A DNA stretch of 64,000 bases from an uncultured Vicinamibacterales bacterium. GTDB taxonomy: Bacteria; Acidobacteriota; Vicinamibacteria; Vicinamibacterales; UBA8438. The stretch lies in the NCBI GenBank assembly GCA_958295905.1, contig OY282382.1, positions 1,884,001 to 1,948,000 on the forward strand, read 5' to 3'. The notes beneath the pieces were generated by a model. That model made no database searches, was not told the origin of the DNA, and saw nothing but the letters and a program-made list of their open reading frames with translations. This document shows positions 10,667-20,395 of this stretch, one piece after another. The position numbers and the translations under genes were made by a program. The stretch's first letter is position 1. Each line of letters opens with the position of its first letter.

Positions 10667-12403
10667 ACGGTGCGGGACGAGGACGTCCGGCAGCGGTTGC
10701 GGCTGGGCGAAGACAGCCGCTGGGAGTTCAAGCGGATCGAGTTCTCGGGCGACCGCCCGACCCGCCCCGCCAGGGGTGATCTGGCCGACGAGATCGCCGC
10801 CTTCGCCAACGCGAACGGCGGCGCGCTGCTGTGCGGCGTCACCGACGACGGACAGATTCACGGGATGACCCGCCCCCAGATGGCGGCGCTGGATCATCTG
10901 CTGGTCGAGGTGAGCACCGACGGCATTGAACCTCCGGTCCGCATCGACGTCCATCACCGGGAACTGGACGGCAGGTGCTTCCTGCTGGTGGACGTGGCCA
11001 GGGGCGATGCCCGGCACGAACGCGGGGGCCGCAGCTTCATCCGGGTCGGCGGCTCCAAGCGTCGGATGACCGGCGACGAGCGGTTGCGCCTCGCGCAACG
11101 GCGCACGCAGAACCGCTATCTCTGGTTCGACGAGCAACCGGTGCCCGAGACCGGGTTCGACACGCTGGACGCCGTGCTCTGGAGACCGATGTTGAGCGCG
11201 GAGGGCGCGGCCGAGCCCGAGGCGGCGCTGGCCAAGCTCGCCCTGCTCGCGCCCGACGAGTCGGGCGTCCGGCGCGCAACCGTCGCCGGCGTGCTGTTGT
11301 GCACGCAGCACCCGGAGCGGTGGTTGCCGAACGCCGCCGTCATGGCGACCCGCTACCGGGGCGCCGACCGCACCACCGGCCAGGTCGACGCGCAGGAAAT
11401 CACCGGTCCCCTGCATCGGCAGATCGCAGACGCGGTGGCGTTCGCCGTGCGCAACATGCAGGTCGCGGCCCGCAAGGTCCCGGCGCGGATCGACATGCCG
11501 CAGTACAGCGAGAAGGCGATCTTCGAGGCGGTCGTCAACGCCGTGGCGCATCGCGACTATGCGGTCCGCGGCAGCCGGATCCGCCTGTCGATGTTCGCCG
11601 ACCGCCTGGAGCTCCAGTCGCCCGGCGCCCTGCCCAACACGCTAACGCTGGAGAGCATGGCGCTGCGGCAGGCGACGCGGAACCAGGCGATCGCGTCCCT
11701 GATGGGTCGGATGGGGGTGGGGGAAATCCGCGGCTCCGCCGATCGCCGCTATTTCATGGAGCGCCGGGGCGACGGCGTTCCCGTCATCCAGCGCGAGACC
11801 CGCGAGCTCTCGGGCCGGCCGCCGGTGTACCGGCTCGTCGACGGCGCGGAAATCCTGCTCGTCCTGCCCGCCGCGCCGCAGGATGCGACCTTCTCCCGCG
11901 CCGTCGTTACCGTCCGGGCCGCGGCGCGCCCGCTGCCGGGCGCGGAGGTGCTGGTCCTGTTCCCGAACCGCACTTGGAAACGGGCCGTCGCGGACGAGAA
12001 TGGCGAGGCCGCGGTCGAACTGCACACGACAGAGCTGCCGATGACGGTGTTCGGCGCGGTGCCGGGATACGCGGCCTGCCTGGTGCGGGAATGGCTTCCC
12101 TCCCGCGGCGCGCTCGCGCTGGAGCTGCGCGCTCTGCCGTGGGGCGGCAGCATCATCTTCCCCGAAGCGGCGGGCCATCTTCCCGGCCTGAAGGGTCGGC
12201 TGAACCCGATACGCGACCCGTTGGATCGCACCTACCTGTACGCGTCGAACATCGCCATCGGGCGGGGCCGGCCGCAGCCCGTCCACTTCGTGCCCGGCGA
12301 AGAGCTGCGTCTGACCGACGCTGACGGCGCCGAGTGTCTCGTGCGCATCCTCGAGGTCGCCGGCCGCTCGGCGCTGGTGGAGTATCGGCGGCCCGAGCCG
12401 TGA
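10664..12403 (+). CDS. AlbA_2/Schlafen-AAA_4 domain protein with GHKL-like C-terminal domain
   Basis: A 579-residue protein of the AlbA_2 (Schlafen AAA_4, divergent) group, often annotated as an ATP-dependent DNA-binding transcriptional regulator. The N-terminal domain has Glu21-Phe-Lys23 (WEFKRIEF), AFANANGGALLCGVTDDG and FIRVGGSKRRMT. The middle contains the GHKL-like ATPase motif EAVVNAVAHRDY (Glu288, Asn292). A C-terminal extension of about 200 residues is unassigned. The open frame runs further upstream, but that part encodes the hsdS and hsdM relics. GTG at 10664 is preferred because GGAGG lies at 10653-10657. Genes of this family are common in type I R-M operons. A regulatory or defence role is inferred. 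Confidence 0.8.
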   Translation: MTVRDEDVRQRLRLGEDSRWEFKRIEFSGDRPTRPARGDLADEIAAFANANGGALLCGVTDDGQIHGMTRPQMAALDHLLVEVSTDGIEPPVRIDVHHRELDGRCFLLVDVARGDARHERGGRSFIRVGGSKRRMTGDERLRLAQRRTQNRYLWFDEQPVPETGFDTLDAVLWRPMLSAEGAAEPEAALAKLALLAPDESGVRRATVAGVLLCTQHPERWLPNAAVMATRYRGADRTTGQVDAQEITGPLHRQIADAVAFAVRNMQVAARKVPARIDMPQYSEKAIFEAVVNAVAHRDYAVRGSRIRLSMFADRLELQSPGALPNTLTLESMALRQATRNQAIASLMGRMGVGEIRGSADRRYFMERRGDGVPVIQRETRELSGRPPVYRLVDGAEILLVLPAAPQDATFSRAVVTVRAAARPLPGAEVLVLFPNRTWKRAVADENGEAAVELHTTELPMTVFGAVPGYAACLVREWLPSRGALALELRALPWGGSIIFPEAAGHLPGLKGRLNPIRDPLDRTYLYASNIAIGRGRPQPVHFVPGEELRLTDADGAECLVRILEVAGRSALVEYRRPEP

Positions 12404-12486
12404 TCGCGGCTCGCGTCGGCGGGCGTCCGCCCGACGCCGGGCCCGCGCGGACCGGGTGCGGCGGGCATACTCATGAGGACAGGGCT

Positions 12487-12741
12487 ATGACCGTCAGTGA
12501 ACTGATCGACCTGCTTCGAGAATACCCCGCCGGCCTGCGCGTCGTGGTGAACGGCTACGAAGGTGGCTACGACGACCTGGCGCCGCGGCAAATCTCTGTC
12601 GTGCGGATTGCGTTGAACACCGGCGTGCACGACTGGGAAGGCCGGCACGAAGAGGCCGACCTGCAGGACTCGCGGGCGGACGACGCCGCGCCGAAGGCAG
12701 AAACCGAGGAAGCCCTGGTTCTCCGCCGCACGTCCAACTGA
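12487..12741 (+). CDS. Small conserved protein of unknown function in the hsd island
   Basis: An 84-residue acidic protein (MTVSELIDLLREYPAGLRVV, then NGYEGGYDDLAP). A helix followed by short strands resembles small companion proteins often found beside R-M genes, but I do not recognise a named family or function. The start ATG has GAGG at 12475-12478. The second half (EADLQDSRADDAAPKAETEE) is low-complexity and charged, probably disordered. It lies between the AlbA_2 gene and the second HEPN gene on the same strand. Confidence 0.6.
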   Translation: MTVSELIDLLREYPAGLRVVVNGYEGGYDDLAPRQISVVRIALNTGVHDWEGRHEEADLQDSRADDAAPKAETEEALVLRRTSN

Positions 12742-12764
12742 GGGCTTCTCCCAAGAGCACGGCA

Positions 12765-13168
12765 TTGATCGATTACAGCAAGTTCCGGTCGTCCCTGAGC
12801 GTCTGGAGGAGCAGTACGCCAACTATCGGCAACGGAACCCGGCTCTCCGATCTGGACCGCGAGGGAATTGCCGAATCGGTGATCCAGCGTTTCGAGACCT
12901 GCTACGACTGCCTGTGGAAGGTCCTGAAACGGTATCTCATCGAGGCGTTGGGTGTCGCCGAGCCCCCCAACAGCCCCAAGCCCGTCTTCCGGCTGGCCCA
13001 CGAGAACCACCTGTTCGCCGCGCCGCTAGAACAGTGGTTCCGATATGCCGGCGCCCGCATCGACACGTCCCACGACTACGACGGCGGGAAGGCGCAAGCC
13101 TGCCTCGCGCAGGTGCCTGATTTCCTCGATGACGCCATCGACCTCTACCAGACCATGAGCGGGACGGC

Positions 13169-13178
<10 letters not shown>
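12765..13178 (+). CDS. HEPN-domain protein (HI0074-like), second HEPN/MNT pair
   Basis: A 137-residue HEPN protein with the HI0074-type pattern: a helix ending VLKRYLIEALG, then RLAHENHL and the RNase motif Arg98-IDTS-His103 followed by DYDGGKA. It is the predicted toxin or adenylylation substrate of the MNT domain encoded immediately downstream, whose ATG overlaps this gene by 10 bp. The start is probably TTG at 12765 (MIDYSKF), with AAGAG eight bases upstream. The two HEPN proteins in this island are only distantly similar, so this is not a recent duplication of the pair at 9.6 kb. Confidence 0.83.
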
Positions 13179-14780
<1,602 letters not shown>

Positions 14781-14788
<8 letters not shown>

Positions 14789-15230
14789 ATCCAACCTCGC
14801 GCAGTCCAAGGCGGATGCGCTTCTCGCCTTGCCCAAGCGCCGGACCGATACGAAGGAGTGGAACTATCCAGACTTCGGAGGACGGATCACCATCCCGTTG
14901 GTTTCTACGGAACGACACGAGTTGTTTTGTCTCGACATCCGACGCGGGAAGATCGATCTCGCCAAAGGCTCATACCAAAATCGCGCGCGTCAACTCGTGA
15001 TCCTCGCGCGGCTCGATTTCGGGGGGCGGCCGCATCGCAACCCGGACGACACCCGCATCGCGTCGCCGCACCTGCATCTTTACCGAGAGGGATACGCGGA
15101 TAAGTGGGCGTTTCCGGTTCCCGAGGACCGCTTCGCAAACGTAGCCGATGCTTGGCGCACGCTCGAAGATTTCATGCTGTTCTGCAACGTCGTTGATCCA
15201 CCGATTATCCGACGAGGATTGTTCACATGA
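14781..15230 (+). CDS. DUF6978 family protein
   Basis: A 149-residue protein matching what I know as DUF6978: [18 protein letters not shown], then [38 protein letters not shown] and a C-terminal [19 protein letters not shown]. The function is unknown. It overlaps hsdS by 8 bp (ATGGCTGA) and the next gene by 4 bp (ATGA), so it forms a coupled pair with the DUF1828/1829 gene. Proteins of this type typically occur with that partner in accessory regions, which suggests a two-component module such as toxin-antitoxin or defence. This is inference. Confidence 0.8.
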
Positions 15231-15997
15231 TCGACGAAGTGCAGTTGCTCCTGGATCGGTACTGGCGCTGGTTACAGGACGAGACCGGCCTTCGTCAGGT
15301 CGGCGATTGGGTGGAAATCACGACGCCGTACCTCGATCGCCACAACGACTGTCTCCAAATCTACGCCAAGCCCCATGATGGTGGGTTCCTGCTGACAGAC
15401 GACGGATACACCGTGGAGGATCTGGAACAGTCGGGTTGCACGCTCGACAGCACTCGACGAAAGGCTTTGCTTAGGACGACGCTGAACGGATTCGGCGTGC
15501 GAATCGACGGAACCACCAACGCACTGGAGGTACGCACGTCGGCGGACGACTTCGCTCTGCGCAAGCACAACCTCTTGCAGGCGATACTCGCCGTCAACGA
15601 TCTCTTCTACGCCGCGTCATCGTCAGGCTCCAGCCTCTTTCATGAAGACGTGGTCACTTGGCTGGATGACTCCGACGTTCGGTACACGCCCAACGTGACG
15701 TTCACGGGTAAGAGCGGCTACGGTCATCGGTTCGATTTCGTCATACCGAAGTCGAGAGTGCGGCCGGAGAGGGTGTTGCGCGCCATCAACCGACCGAGTC
15801 GAGACACGGCGCAGGCCATGACCTTCGCCTGGATTGACACTCGGGAAGTCCGGATCTCGGAATCCCGTGCCTACGCGATCTTGAATGACTCAGATCTTTC
15901 GGTTACGCCGCAGGTTCTGGACGCGATGCGAAACTACGACGTGACGCCGATCCTCTGGTCACACCGAGAAGACGCACTGGAGGTGCTGGCCGCGTGA
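15227..15997 (+). CDS. DUF1828/DUF1829 domain protein
   Basis: A 256-residue protein with an N-terminal DUF1828 domain ([35 protein letters not shown]) and a C-terminal DUF1829 domain ([46 protein letters not shown]). The C-terminal half, with FDFVIP and the later FAWIDT strands, resembles a nuclease-like alpha/beta core, but no catalytic role is established. ATGA overlap with the DUF6978 gene. It is followed within 40 bp by a relic of an hsdS 3' end, so the pair sits between two copies of hsdS termini. Confidence 0.82.
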   Translation: MIDEVQLLLDRYWRWLQDETGLRQVGDWVEITTPYLDRHNDCLQIYAKPHDGGFLLTDDGYTVEDLEQSGCTLDSTRRKALLRTTLNGFGVRIDGTTNALEVRTSADDFALRKHNLLQAILAVNDLFYAASSSGSSLFHEDVVTWLDDSDVRYTPNVTFTGKSGYGHRFDFVIPKSRVRPERVLRAINRPSRDTAQAMTFAWIDTREVRISESRAYAILNDSDLSVTPQVLDAMRNYDVTPILWSHREDALEVLAA

Positions 15998-16035
15998 GCA
16001 GACTCACGCGTCCAAGCCAGTGCATCCGCAATCGG

Positions 16036-16100
16036 TGCTCGCCGACCTGCGTGACGCGCTATTGCCCCAATCCCATTTCTGGTGAGCTGCAAGTGGGAAG
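16036..16100 (+). pseudogene. Relic of an hsdS 3' end
   Basis: These bases encode LADLRDALLPQ and, after a one-base frameshift, ISGELQVG. This matches the C-terminal conserved region of HsdS; the intact gene at 14.7 kb reads LGTLRDALLPKLVSGELRA. The relic is the second hsdS terminus in 1.4 kb and flanks the DUF6978/DUF1829 pair on its right side. Confidence 0.75.
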
Positions 16101-16250
16101 CACCGCCGAATTCATCGGGAGAACTGCCCAGTGCCCACCGAACCCTGACTAGCTTGGCTATGCTGAAGGTTCATGTGGCCGCGTTGTCGGGCCGTTGGCC
16201 GTGGGTGTAGTTCCGTGGCGCTCGGTTGGGGCGTGTGGCACGTCTCGGCT

Positions 16251-16279
16251 TTCCTCGGGCCATTGCGGGTCCCGAGGAA
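16251..16279. other. Inverted repeat upstream of the TIR-like gene
   Basis: A perfect 9-bp stem (TTCCTCGGG and CCCGAGGAA) with an 11-nt loop. It lacks a following T-run, so a rho-independent terminator is only possible. It could also be an operator for the gene starting at 16351. The rest of 16101-16350 shows no gene. Confidence 0.4.
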
Positions 16280-16350
16280 GGTGATTTTGCTCACACCGCG
16301 CTGATGCGTGCAAGTATGCGGGAATAAATAGAAACGAGGGTTTGAGAGCG

Positions 16351-17092
16351 ATGCCGACTTGTTTTGTGATCCAACCGTTCGATGAGGCAAACGACAAGCG
16401 CTACGAGGAAGTATACAAACCTGCCTTGGAAGATGCGGCAGTTACACCTTATCGAGTAGATAGGGACCCGAGTGTCGCGGTTCCAATAGATTCCATCGAG
16501 GACAATATAAGGGAGGCAGATATTTTCCTGGCTGACATCACGACTCACAACCCGAATGTGTGGTACGAACTAGGGTTTGCGTCGGCTACTGGACGTCCGA
16601 TGGTCATGATCTGCGACAGCGTCGCGTTTGCCAAGTTGCCTTTCGACGTCCAGCATCGGCACGTGGTCAAGTACTCGACCTCCTCACCTGCCGACTTCAA
16701 GCGTCTACGAACGGACGTGATGAGCCGCATTGTAGCGCGGCTCAAGCACGTGAGGCTAAGTGCTCCAGTCAGAGATGCCGGTGCGGCAGAAGAGCTGTCA
16801 CGCAAGTTGTCAAGAGAGGCAGAGGATATCCTCATAGCCGCAGCTTTAGCTGATGGCCCGAGTTGTATACATTACGCATTTTGGCACCCCTGGCTCCAGT
16901 ATCCAAGTCGGCAGCAGGTCAATGATTCCAGACGATGCTGACCATCGGACGGAGGTTGCGTGGACAGGCGCACTACGTGAACTGGCGAAATTTGACTACA
17001 TCCGAGATCTGGGAGAAGGAACGGTGTTCGAGCTGACGCCGGCGGGTTATGCGGCATCAGATGAACTGTTACCCGAAATCGACCTAGCGTAG
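16351..17092 (+). pseudogene. TIR/deoxyribosyltransferase-like protein with winged-helix-like tail, one frameshift
   Basis: The N-terminal 165 residues (MPTCFVIQPFDEAND, DIFLADITTHNPNVWYELGF) have the Rossmannoid fold shared by TIR domains and nucleoside deoxyribosyltransferases, with the glutamate of WYELG as the expected catalytic residue. Such proteins commonly process NAD or nucleotides in bacterial defence. The second part (GALRELAKFDYIRDLGEGTV, then FELTPAGY) is the short helix-strand tail usual for this family, but it lies in another frame. Removing one C from the ggcccga near 16857 joins both into a protein of about 247 residues. It may be a genuine inactivating indel or a sequencing error in a C-run. 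ATG at 16351 is preferred to TTG at 16342. Confidence 0.7.
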
Positions 17093-17099
17093 GGTCTGG

Positions 17100-17261
17100 A
17101 TGGAACTCAATCACGGAGAGGACCGACGCGGGTCGATACCAGTGGACACGAGGGTTCTGAGCATCATCAAGAAACACGGTGGACGGAATGCGGGTGGTTG
17201 TTGGCGATTCCCGGATGGCTCCCTCATGCATGAACTTGAGGGCCAGCTTTTTTCGTCGTGA
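17100..17261 (+). CDS. Possible small protein of unknown function
   Basis: A 53-codon open frame starting ATG eight bases after the TIR-like stop (MELNHGEDRRGS, RVLSIIKKHGGRNAGG, WRFPDGSLMHELEGQ). Amino-acid composition is protein-like but the family is unknown and there is no strong ribosome binding site. It may also be a decayed tail of a longer gene. Confidence 0.3.
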   Translation: MELNHGEDRRGSIPVDTRVLSIIKKHGGRNAGGCWRFPDGSLMHELEGQLFSS

Positions 17262-17350
17262 GACAGCCCATAAGTGAAGCCGACATCCTCGCAGGGCGGC
17301 CCTTCCGTCGCCCGGGGTCGGACGTGAGACAGCCCATGAGTGAAGCCGAC
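17257..17350. repeat. 28-bp direct repeat, 66-bp period
   Basis: The sequence cgtgagacagcccat, extending to 28 bp, occurs at 17257-17284 and 17323-17350 with one mismatch. The 66-bp period is a multiple of three, and in one frame both copies read VRQP(I/M)SEAD. Whether it is coding is unclear. It lies at the 3' end of the protease gene on the opposite strand. Confidence 0.6.
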
Positions 17351-17354
17351 CGTG

Positions 17355-18269
17355 TCAAAGGACTAGAAAGACGTAGTCAGATTCGTAGAGCTTCTGCCGA
17401 TTGCCCACAGCAAGACGCTGGAGACAATACAACCGCCAATAGTCCTGCCACTCCCTGGAACGATAATCGCAATGCTCCACGACCAATTGGATCTGAGGCC
17501 CCTGGGCGTCCACCCATGAGATCATCTGGCCGTGTGACAACCACCGCGCCGCATCAAGCAGTTCTTCCGCGGTTTTTGTATGGTTTCCACCATTGCGGAA
17601 CATTCCATGCTTCAGCAGGTTCTCCGCGGCTTGGCGGGTTCGATCAACGGCGGCCTCACACAACTTCAGAATGGCAGGGTCGAGTTTGCCCAGCATGATT
17701 TGAGCCGCCATGTTCTCGGGATCGGTCTTGAGCGTCTCCGCGTGTTCGTTATAGGCGTCAAGGTAGTTCTGTACGGCCTGCCATTTGCCGGATAGGACGA
17801 TCTGTGGATCTATGGGCCCAAGTTCGGACATGTCGCTCATCACCACCCTGTCACCGCCGAGCACCATGAGCGTGCCGGCGCTCTTGGCGAAGTCTGGAAC
17901 GATGACGCGAAGCTCGGCGCTGCCAGCATGGCGCCGCAGCATCACCATCAGCTTCTCCGCCACGTCGGCGCTGCCGCCGACGGTGTGGAGAAGCAGATCC
18001 AAGGGACGGTTCTTTGGGGCATTGTGAAGGAGATCAACAAACGGTACCGTATCTTCTCGATCTATCGCGGACTCGCGGCCGGACACGTAACAGATCAGGG
18101 TCCGCTCGGTGCGTTGCTGAATTCGCTTGATGAGGGCTTGTCGCTGGTAGCGATCCGCGTGATTTGCCTGGAAGAACGGCGTCTTCGTGGCCGGCGGTGT
18201 ACCGCTTTCGAGGTCTGCGTCGTCCGCCGGACGAGCGCCGGGGTTGCTTGGCGATGACGGTTCTGTCAT
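17355..18269 (-). CDS. SDH_sah-type ClpP-fold serine protease, fifth gene of the ubiquitin-like operon
   Basis: A 304-residue protein of the serine dehydrogenase proteinase (SDH_sah) family, related to ClpP/SppA. An N-terminal disordered stretch of about 30 residues is followed by HTVGGSADVAEKL (residues 95-107, oxyanion region) and the nucleophile Ser130 in FAKSAGTLMVLGGD. SELGPIDPQI and a C-terminal helical region follow. There is no signal peptide or membrane segment, so it should act in the cytoplasm. The start overlaps the stop of the DUF6527 gene by four bases. Its place at the end of a conjugation operon suggests it matures the ubiquitin-like protein or degrades tagged targets; this is inference. 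Confidence 0.82.
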   Translation of the reverse strand: MTEPSSPSNPGARPADDADLESGTPPATKTPFFQANHADRYQRQALIKRIQQRTERTLICYVSGRESAIDREDTVPFVDLLHNAPKNRPLDLLLHTVGGSADVAEKLMVMLRRHAGSAELRVIVPDFAKSAGTLMVLGGDRVVMSDMSELGPIDPQIVLSGKWQAVQNYLDAYNEHAETLKTDPENMAAQIMLGKLDPAILKLCEAAVDRTRQAAENLLKHGMFRNGGNHTKTAEELLDAARWLSHGQMISWVDAQGPQIQLVVEHCDYRSREWQDYWRLYCLQRLAVGNRQKLYESDYVFLVL

Positions 18270-18619
18270 ACCTCACTCCTCGTAGAGATGGCCCAGTGGA
18301 TCCTGCCGTAGCGGACGATGAAGTGGCAGCGCCGCTCCGGCGTGATGTCGTCAATACTGGGCCGGATCGACAGCGGTCTTCGAGACTCGATAGTCCAAAA
18401 CGGGTGTCTGTTCCTGTCCAGATTCACCATGAGTCGATGTCCGGTGCTGCAAGGGCAGTCGAAGGCGACCCATGCAGGACTCTCCGGCGCACCAACGACG
18501 ACTACGCCCCGCGGGGGCAGCCATTCAGGCACCTCGTCGGCTGCGCCGACCCGTTCGATAATCCGCCAACGGCGCCAGGGGAGTGGCAGTGAGCGCCACC
18601 AAGCGAGCAGCCTCTTCAT
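18266..18619 (-). CDS. DUF6527 family protein, fourth gene of the ubiquitin-like operon
   Basis: A 117-residue protein of the DUF6527 type: WVAFDCPCSTGHRLMVNLDR followed by RCHFIVRYGRIHW. The CPC-x3-H and the later CHF residues could form a small metal site. DUF6527 proteins recur in prokaryotic ubiquitin-like operons, but their role is not known to me. The ATG at 18619 overlaps the stop of the JAB-E1 gene (ATGA), and its stop overlaps the protease start (ATGA), so it is firmly part of the operon. A longer frame starts at 18688, but it would overlap the preceding gene heavily. Confidence 0.78.
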   Translation of the reverse strand: MKRLLAWWRSLPLPWRRWRIIERVGAADEVPEWLPPRGVVVVGAPESPAWVAFDCPCSTGHRLMVNLDRNRHPFWTIESRRPLSIRPSIDDITPERRCHFIVRYGRIHWAISTRSEV

Positions 18620-19998
18620 CCTTGCCACGTCTGTTCGAGAAAGGGTTCGGTGACACCGAGCCCGAGCTTGTGCGATCCGGGATGGCAATAATGACCCTCA
18701 CGAGGCTCCTGATCGTTGGTAGACACCTCACGGTCATGGGTCCGGAGGAGTACTTCCGTGGGCACAGGGTCAGGACCGTAGTGAATGAGTCGCTCCAGCA
18801 ATTCACCTACCGCCGCGGAAGCCACCTGTGTGGTGAACGCGACGACCGCGGGTTCGGGATCCAACAGCGCGGGTGCGTAGCCCTCGTTGGCGAGTCGCCG
18901 GTGTTCACTCGGAGCCAGCATTTCAGCCGCGGCCCGCCGTAGGTCAATGCGATCGCGGCAGACCAGACATGCGGTACCCGGGGCGAGCACCGTGACGCGA
19001 CCGTCGATTCCGATAAGTTGCCCTCCTGGTTCGCTGCTCAGCAGCACACCGCAGTCGATGACTGGTGTCAACAGGTACGAAGCGATGCGGGACAATACGA
19101 GCCGACCAGCGTTGTCATCGGTGCAGCCGAAGACGATGTCGGCGTCAAGCAGGCGTCTGGCCGTGGATTCCAGCGTGATTTTTGCCTGCGTGGTCGTCAC
19201 TTCGGCGTCGGGAGCGATCCGACGCGCGTGGGCGGCGCTCACGCTTACCTTCGCTTCGCCAACGTCATCGAAGTAGGAACCATATACGCGCGTGACGTTG
19301 CCTGCCGTCAGCGTGTCCGGGTCGAACAATTGGAGATGGCGTACGCCGAGACGCACGAGTTGCTCGATGACCGCGGACCCCGTACCGCCGCAGCCGACGA
19401 CAGCGACGCGAAGGTCGCCGAGGACCCGTTGAATGTAGCCGCCGAAGGCGCGGATGTTCCGGTCGAATTGCTCGGAAGGTGACGTGGTGCCGTGAAGCCA
19501 GTTCGGAAGGAGTACGAACCGCCGACCCGTCACCCACAGGCGATCGATTTCGGTTCGCCTGTTGTCGGATTCAATGTGGCCGGTGAAACAGGGGCGCTCC
19601 TCCGGCCGGGCAATGACGACTGCTCCGTACACGGGACTCCCTGCGCGGAGCCGGAAAAGATCAGCAAGCTGCCTGTCGACGAGATCGTCGTGCTTGCTCG
19701 GCCTGGGTGATGAGTCGCTGCCGGGGTGCGTATGCAACCAGATCGGCACGGCCCCATCGGCCTCCGCGGCGCCGAGGGCGGGCACGTAGCCGTGGGAGGC
19801 AATGGTGAGCGCCGTTGCGTCGCGCCGACGATAGGCGTCGTCCGGCACCCAATGAAGCGCACGGGCGAGCAAGCGGATATTGCCGCCAGGCGTATCGATT
19901 CGCCGCGCGAGCAGGACACCGGCGGTCTCGACGTCAGCCGCTGCCGCGTCGAAGAGCTCCGCTGCGATCTGGTCCGGAAGTACGAGCGTGGCTGTCAT
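18616..19998 (-). CDS. JAB deubiquitinase-like / E1-like (ThiF) fusion protein
   Basis: A 460-residue fusion of two opposing activities. Residues 1-150 are a JAB/MPN metalloprotease with Glu24 (VETAGVLL) and the zinc motif His89-Thr-His91, Ser101, Asp104, which would cleave ubiquitin-like proteins from targets or trim precursors. Residues 180-460 are an E1/ThiF adenylation domain with the nucleotide loop Gly202-x-Gly204-Gly205-x-Gly207, FDPDTLTAGNVTR and the Cys344-LV-Cys347 zinc-type pair. Few other cysteines exist (C137, C203, C292, C316, C438), so the thioester-forming residue is not obvious. The gene overlaps the E2 gene by four bases upstream and DUF6527 by four downstream. JAB-E1 fusions are a hallmark of prokaryotic ubiquitin-like systems. 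Confidence 0.9.
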   Translation of the reverse strand: MTATLVLPDQIAAELFDAAAADVETAGVLLARRIDTPGGNIRLLARALHWVPDDAYRRRDATALTIASHGYVPALGAAEADGAVPIWLHTHPGSDSSPRPSKHDDLVDRQLADLFRLRAGSPVYGAVVIARPEERPCFTGHIESDNRRTEIDRLWVTGRRFVLLPNWLHGTTSPSEQFDRNIRAFGGYIQRVLGDLRVAVVGCGGTGSAVIEQLVRLGVRHLQLFDPDTLTAGNVTRVYGSYFDDVGEAKVSVSAAHARRIAPDAEVTTTQAKITLESTARRLLDADIVFGCTDDNAGRLVLSRIASYLLTPVIDCGVLLSSEPGGQLIGIDGRVTVLAPGTACLVCRDRIDLRRAAAEMLAPSEHRRLANEGYAPALLDPEPAVVAFTTQVASAAVGELLERLIHYGPDPVPTEVLLRTHDREVSTNDQEPREGHYCHPGSHKLGLGVTEPFLEQTWQG

Positions 19999-20387
19999 CG
20001 AGCCATCTCCGGCGCACTTTGCTGCAAATCCTGCCGGATCAGAGCGAGGAAGCTCGCAAGACCGTCAACCCCCGACTTCCACTGTCCGTTGGTGAAGTGT
20101 CTGGACCAGCGTTGCCATTGGCGCCCGAGATACGTCTCGACGACGTTCGTCGCGGGCAGAGCCGCGCCGTTGGCCAAATGAACTGCGGGAGAGAACCACC
20201 ACATGTCGGGGGGGACGTCCGGATAGCCGGGACTGAGCCGAACCAGGAGATCCGCCGCGTTGCGATCCAGCCCGCCCGGAAGCGGCCACCCTGGCATCAA
20301 CACACAGATCATGCCGGACTCAGGCAGGATCTCGTGAACAACGCCTTTTTCGTTGAGATACGCAAGGTCTGATTGAGGAAGAGTCAT
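19995..20387 (-). CDS. Prok-E2_E family E2-like conjugating protein
   Basis: A 130-residue E2-fold protein. The E2 core is visible as RLSPGYPDVPPDMWWFSPAV (residues 50-69), the counterpart of the YPxxPP segment, followed by ETYLGRQWQRWSRHF and a C-terminal helix. It should carry the ubiquitin-like protein from the E1 domain to a target. The only cysteine in the protein is Cys28 (GMICVLMP), in the N-terminal strand region, well before the place of a canonical E2 active site. The intermediate may therefore be non-thioester, or Cys28 may be used in an unusual geometry. It starts 8 bp after the polyubiquitin-like gene and overlaps the JAB-E1 gene by 4 bp. Confidence 0.83.
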   Translation of the reverse strand: MTLPQSDLAYLNEKGVVHEILPESGMICVLMPGWPLPGGLDRNAADLLVRLSPGYPDVPPDMWWFSPAVHLANGAALPATNVVETYLGRQWQRWSRHFTNGQWKSGVDGLASFLALIRQDLQQSAPEMAR

Positions 20388-20395
20388 GGCGGATG

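Noticed and set aside
19018..20372. Several plus-strand frames of 150-185 codons within the ubiquitin-like operon
   Set aside because: They are antisense shadows; the minus-strand genes have intact motifs and overlapping starts and stops.
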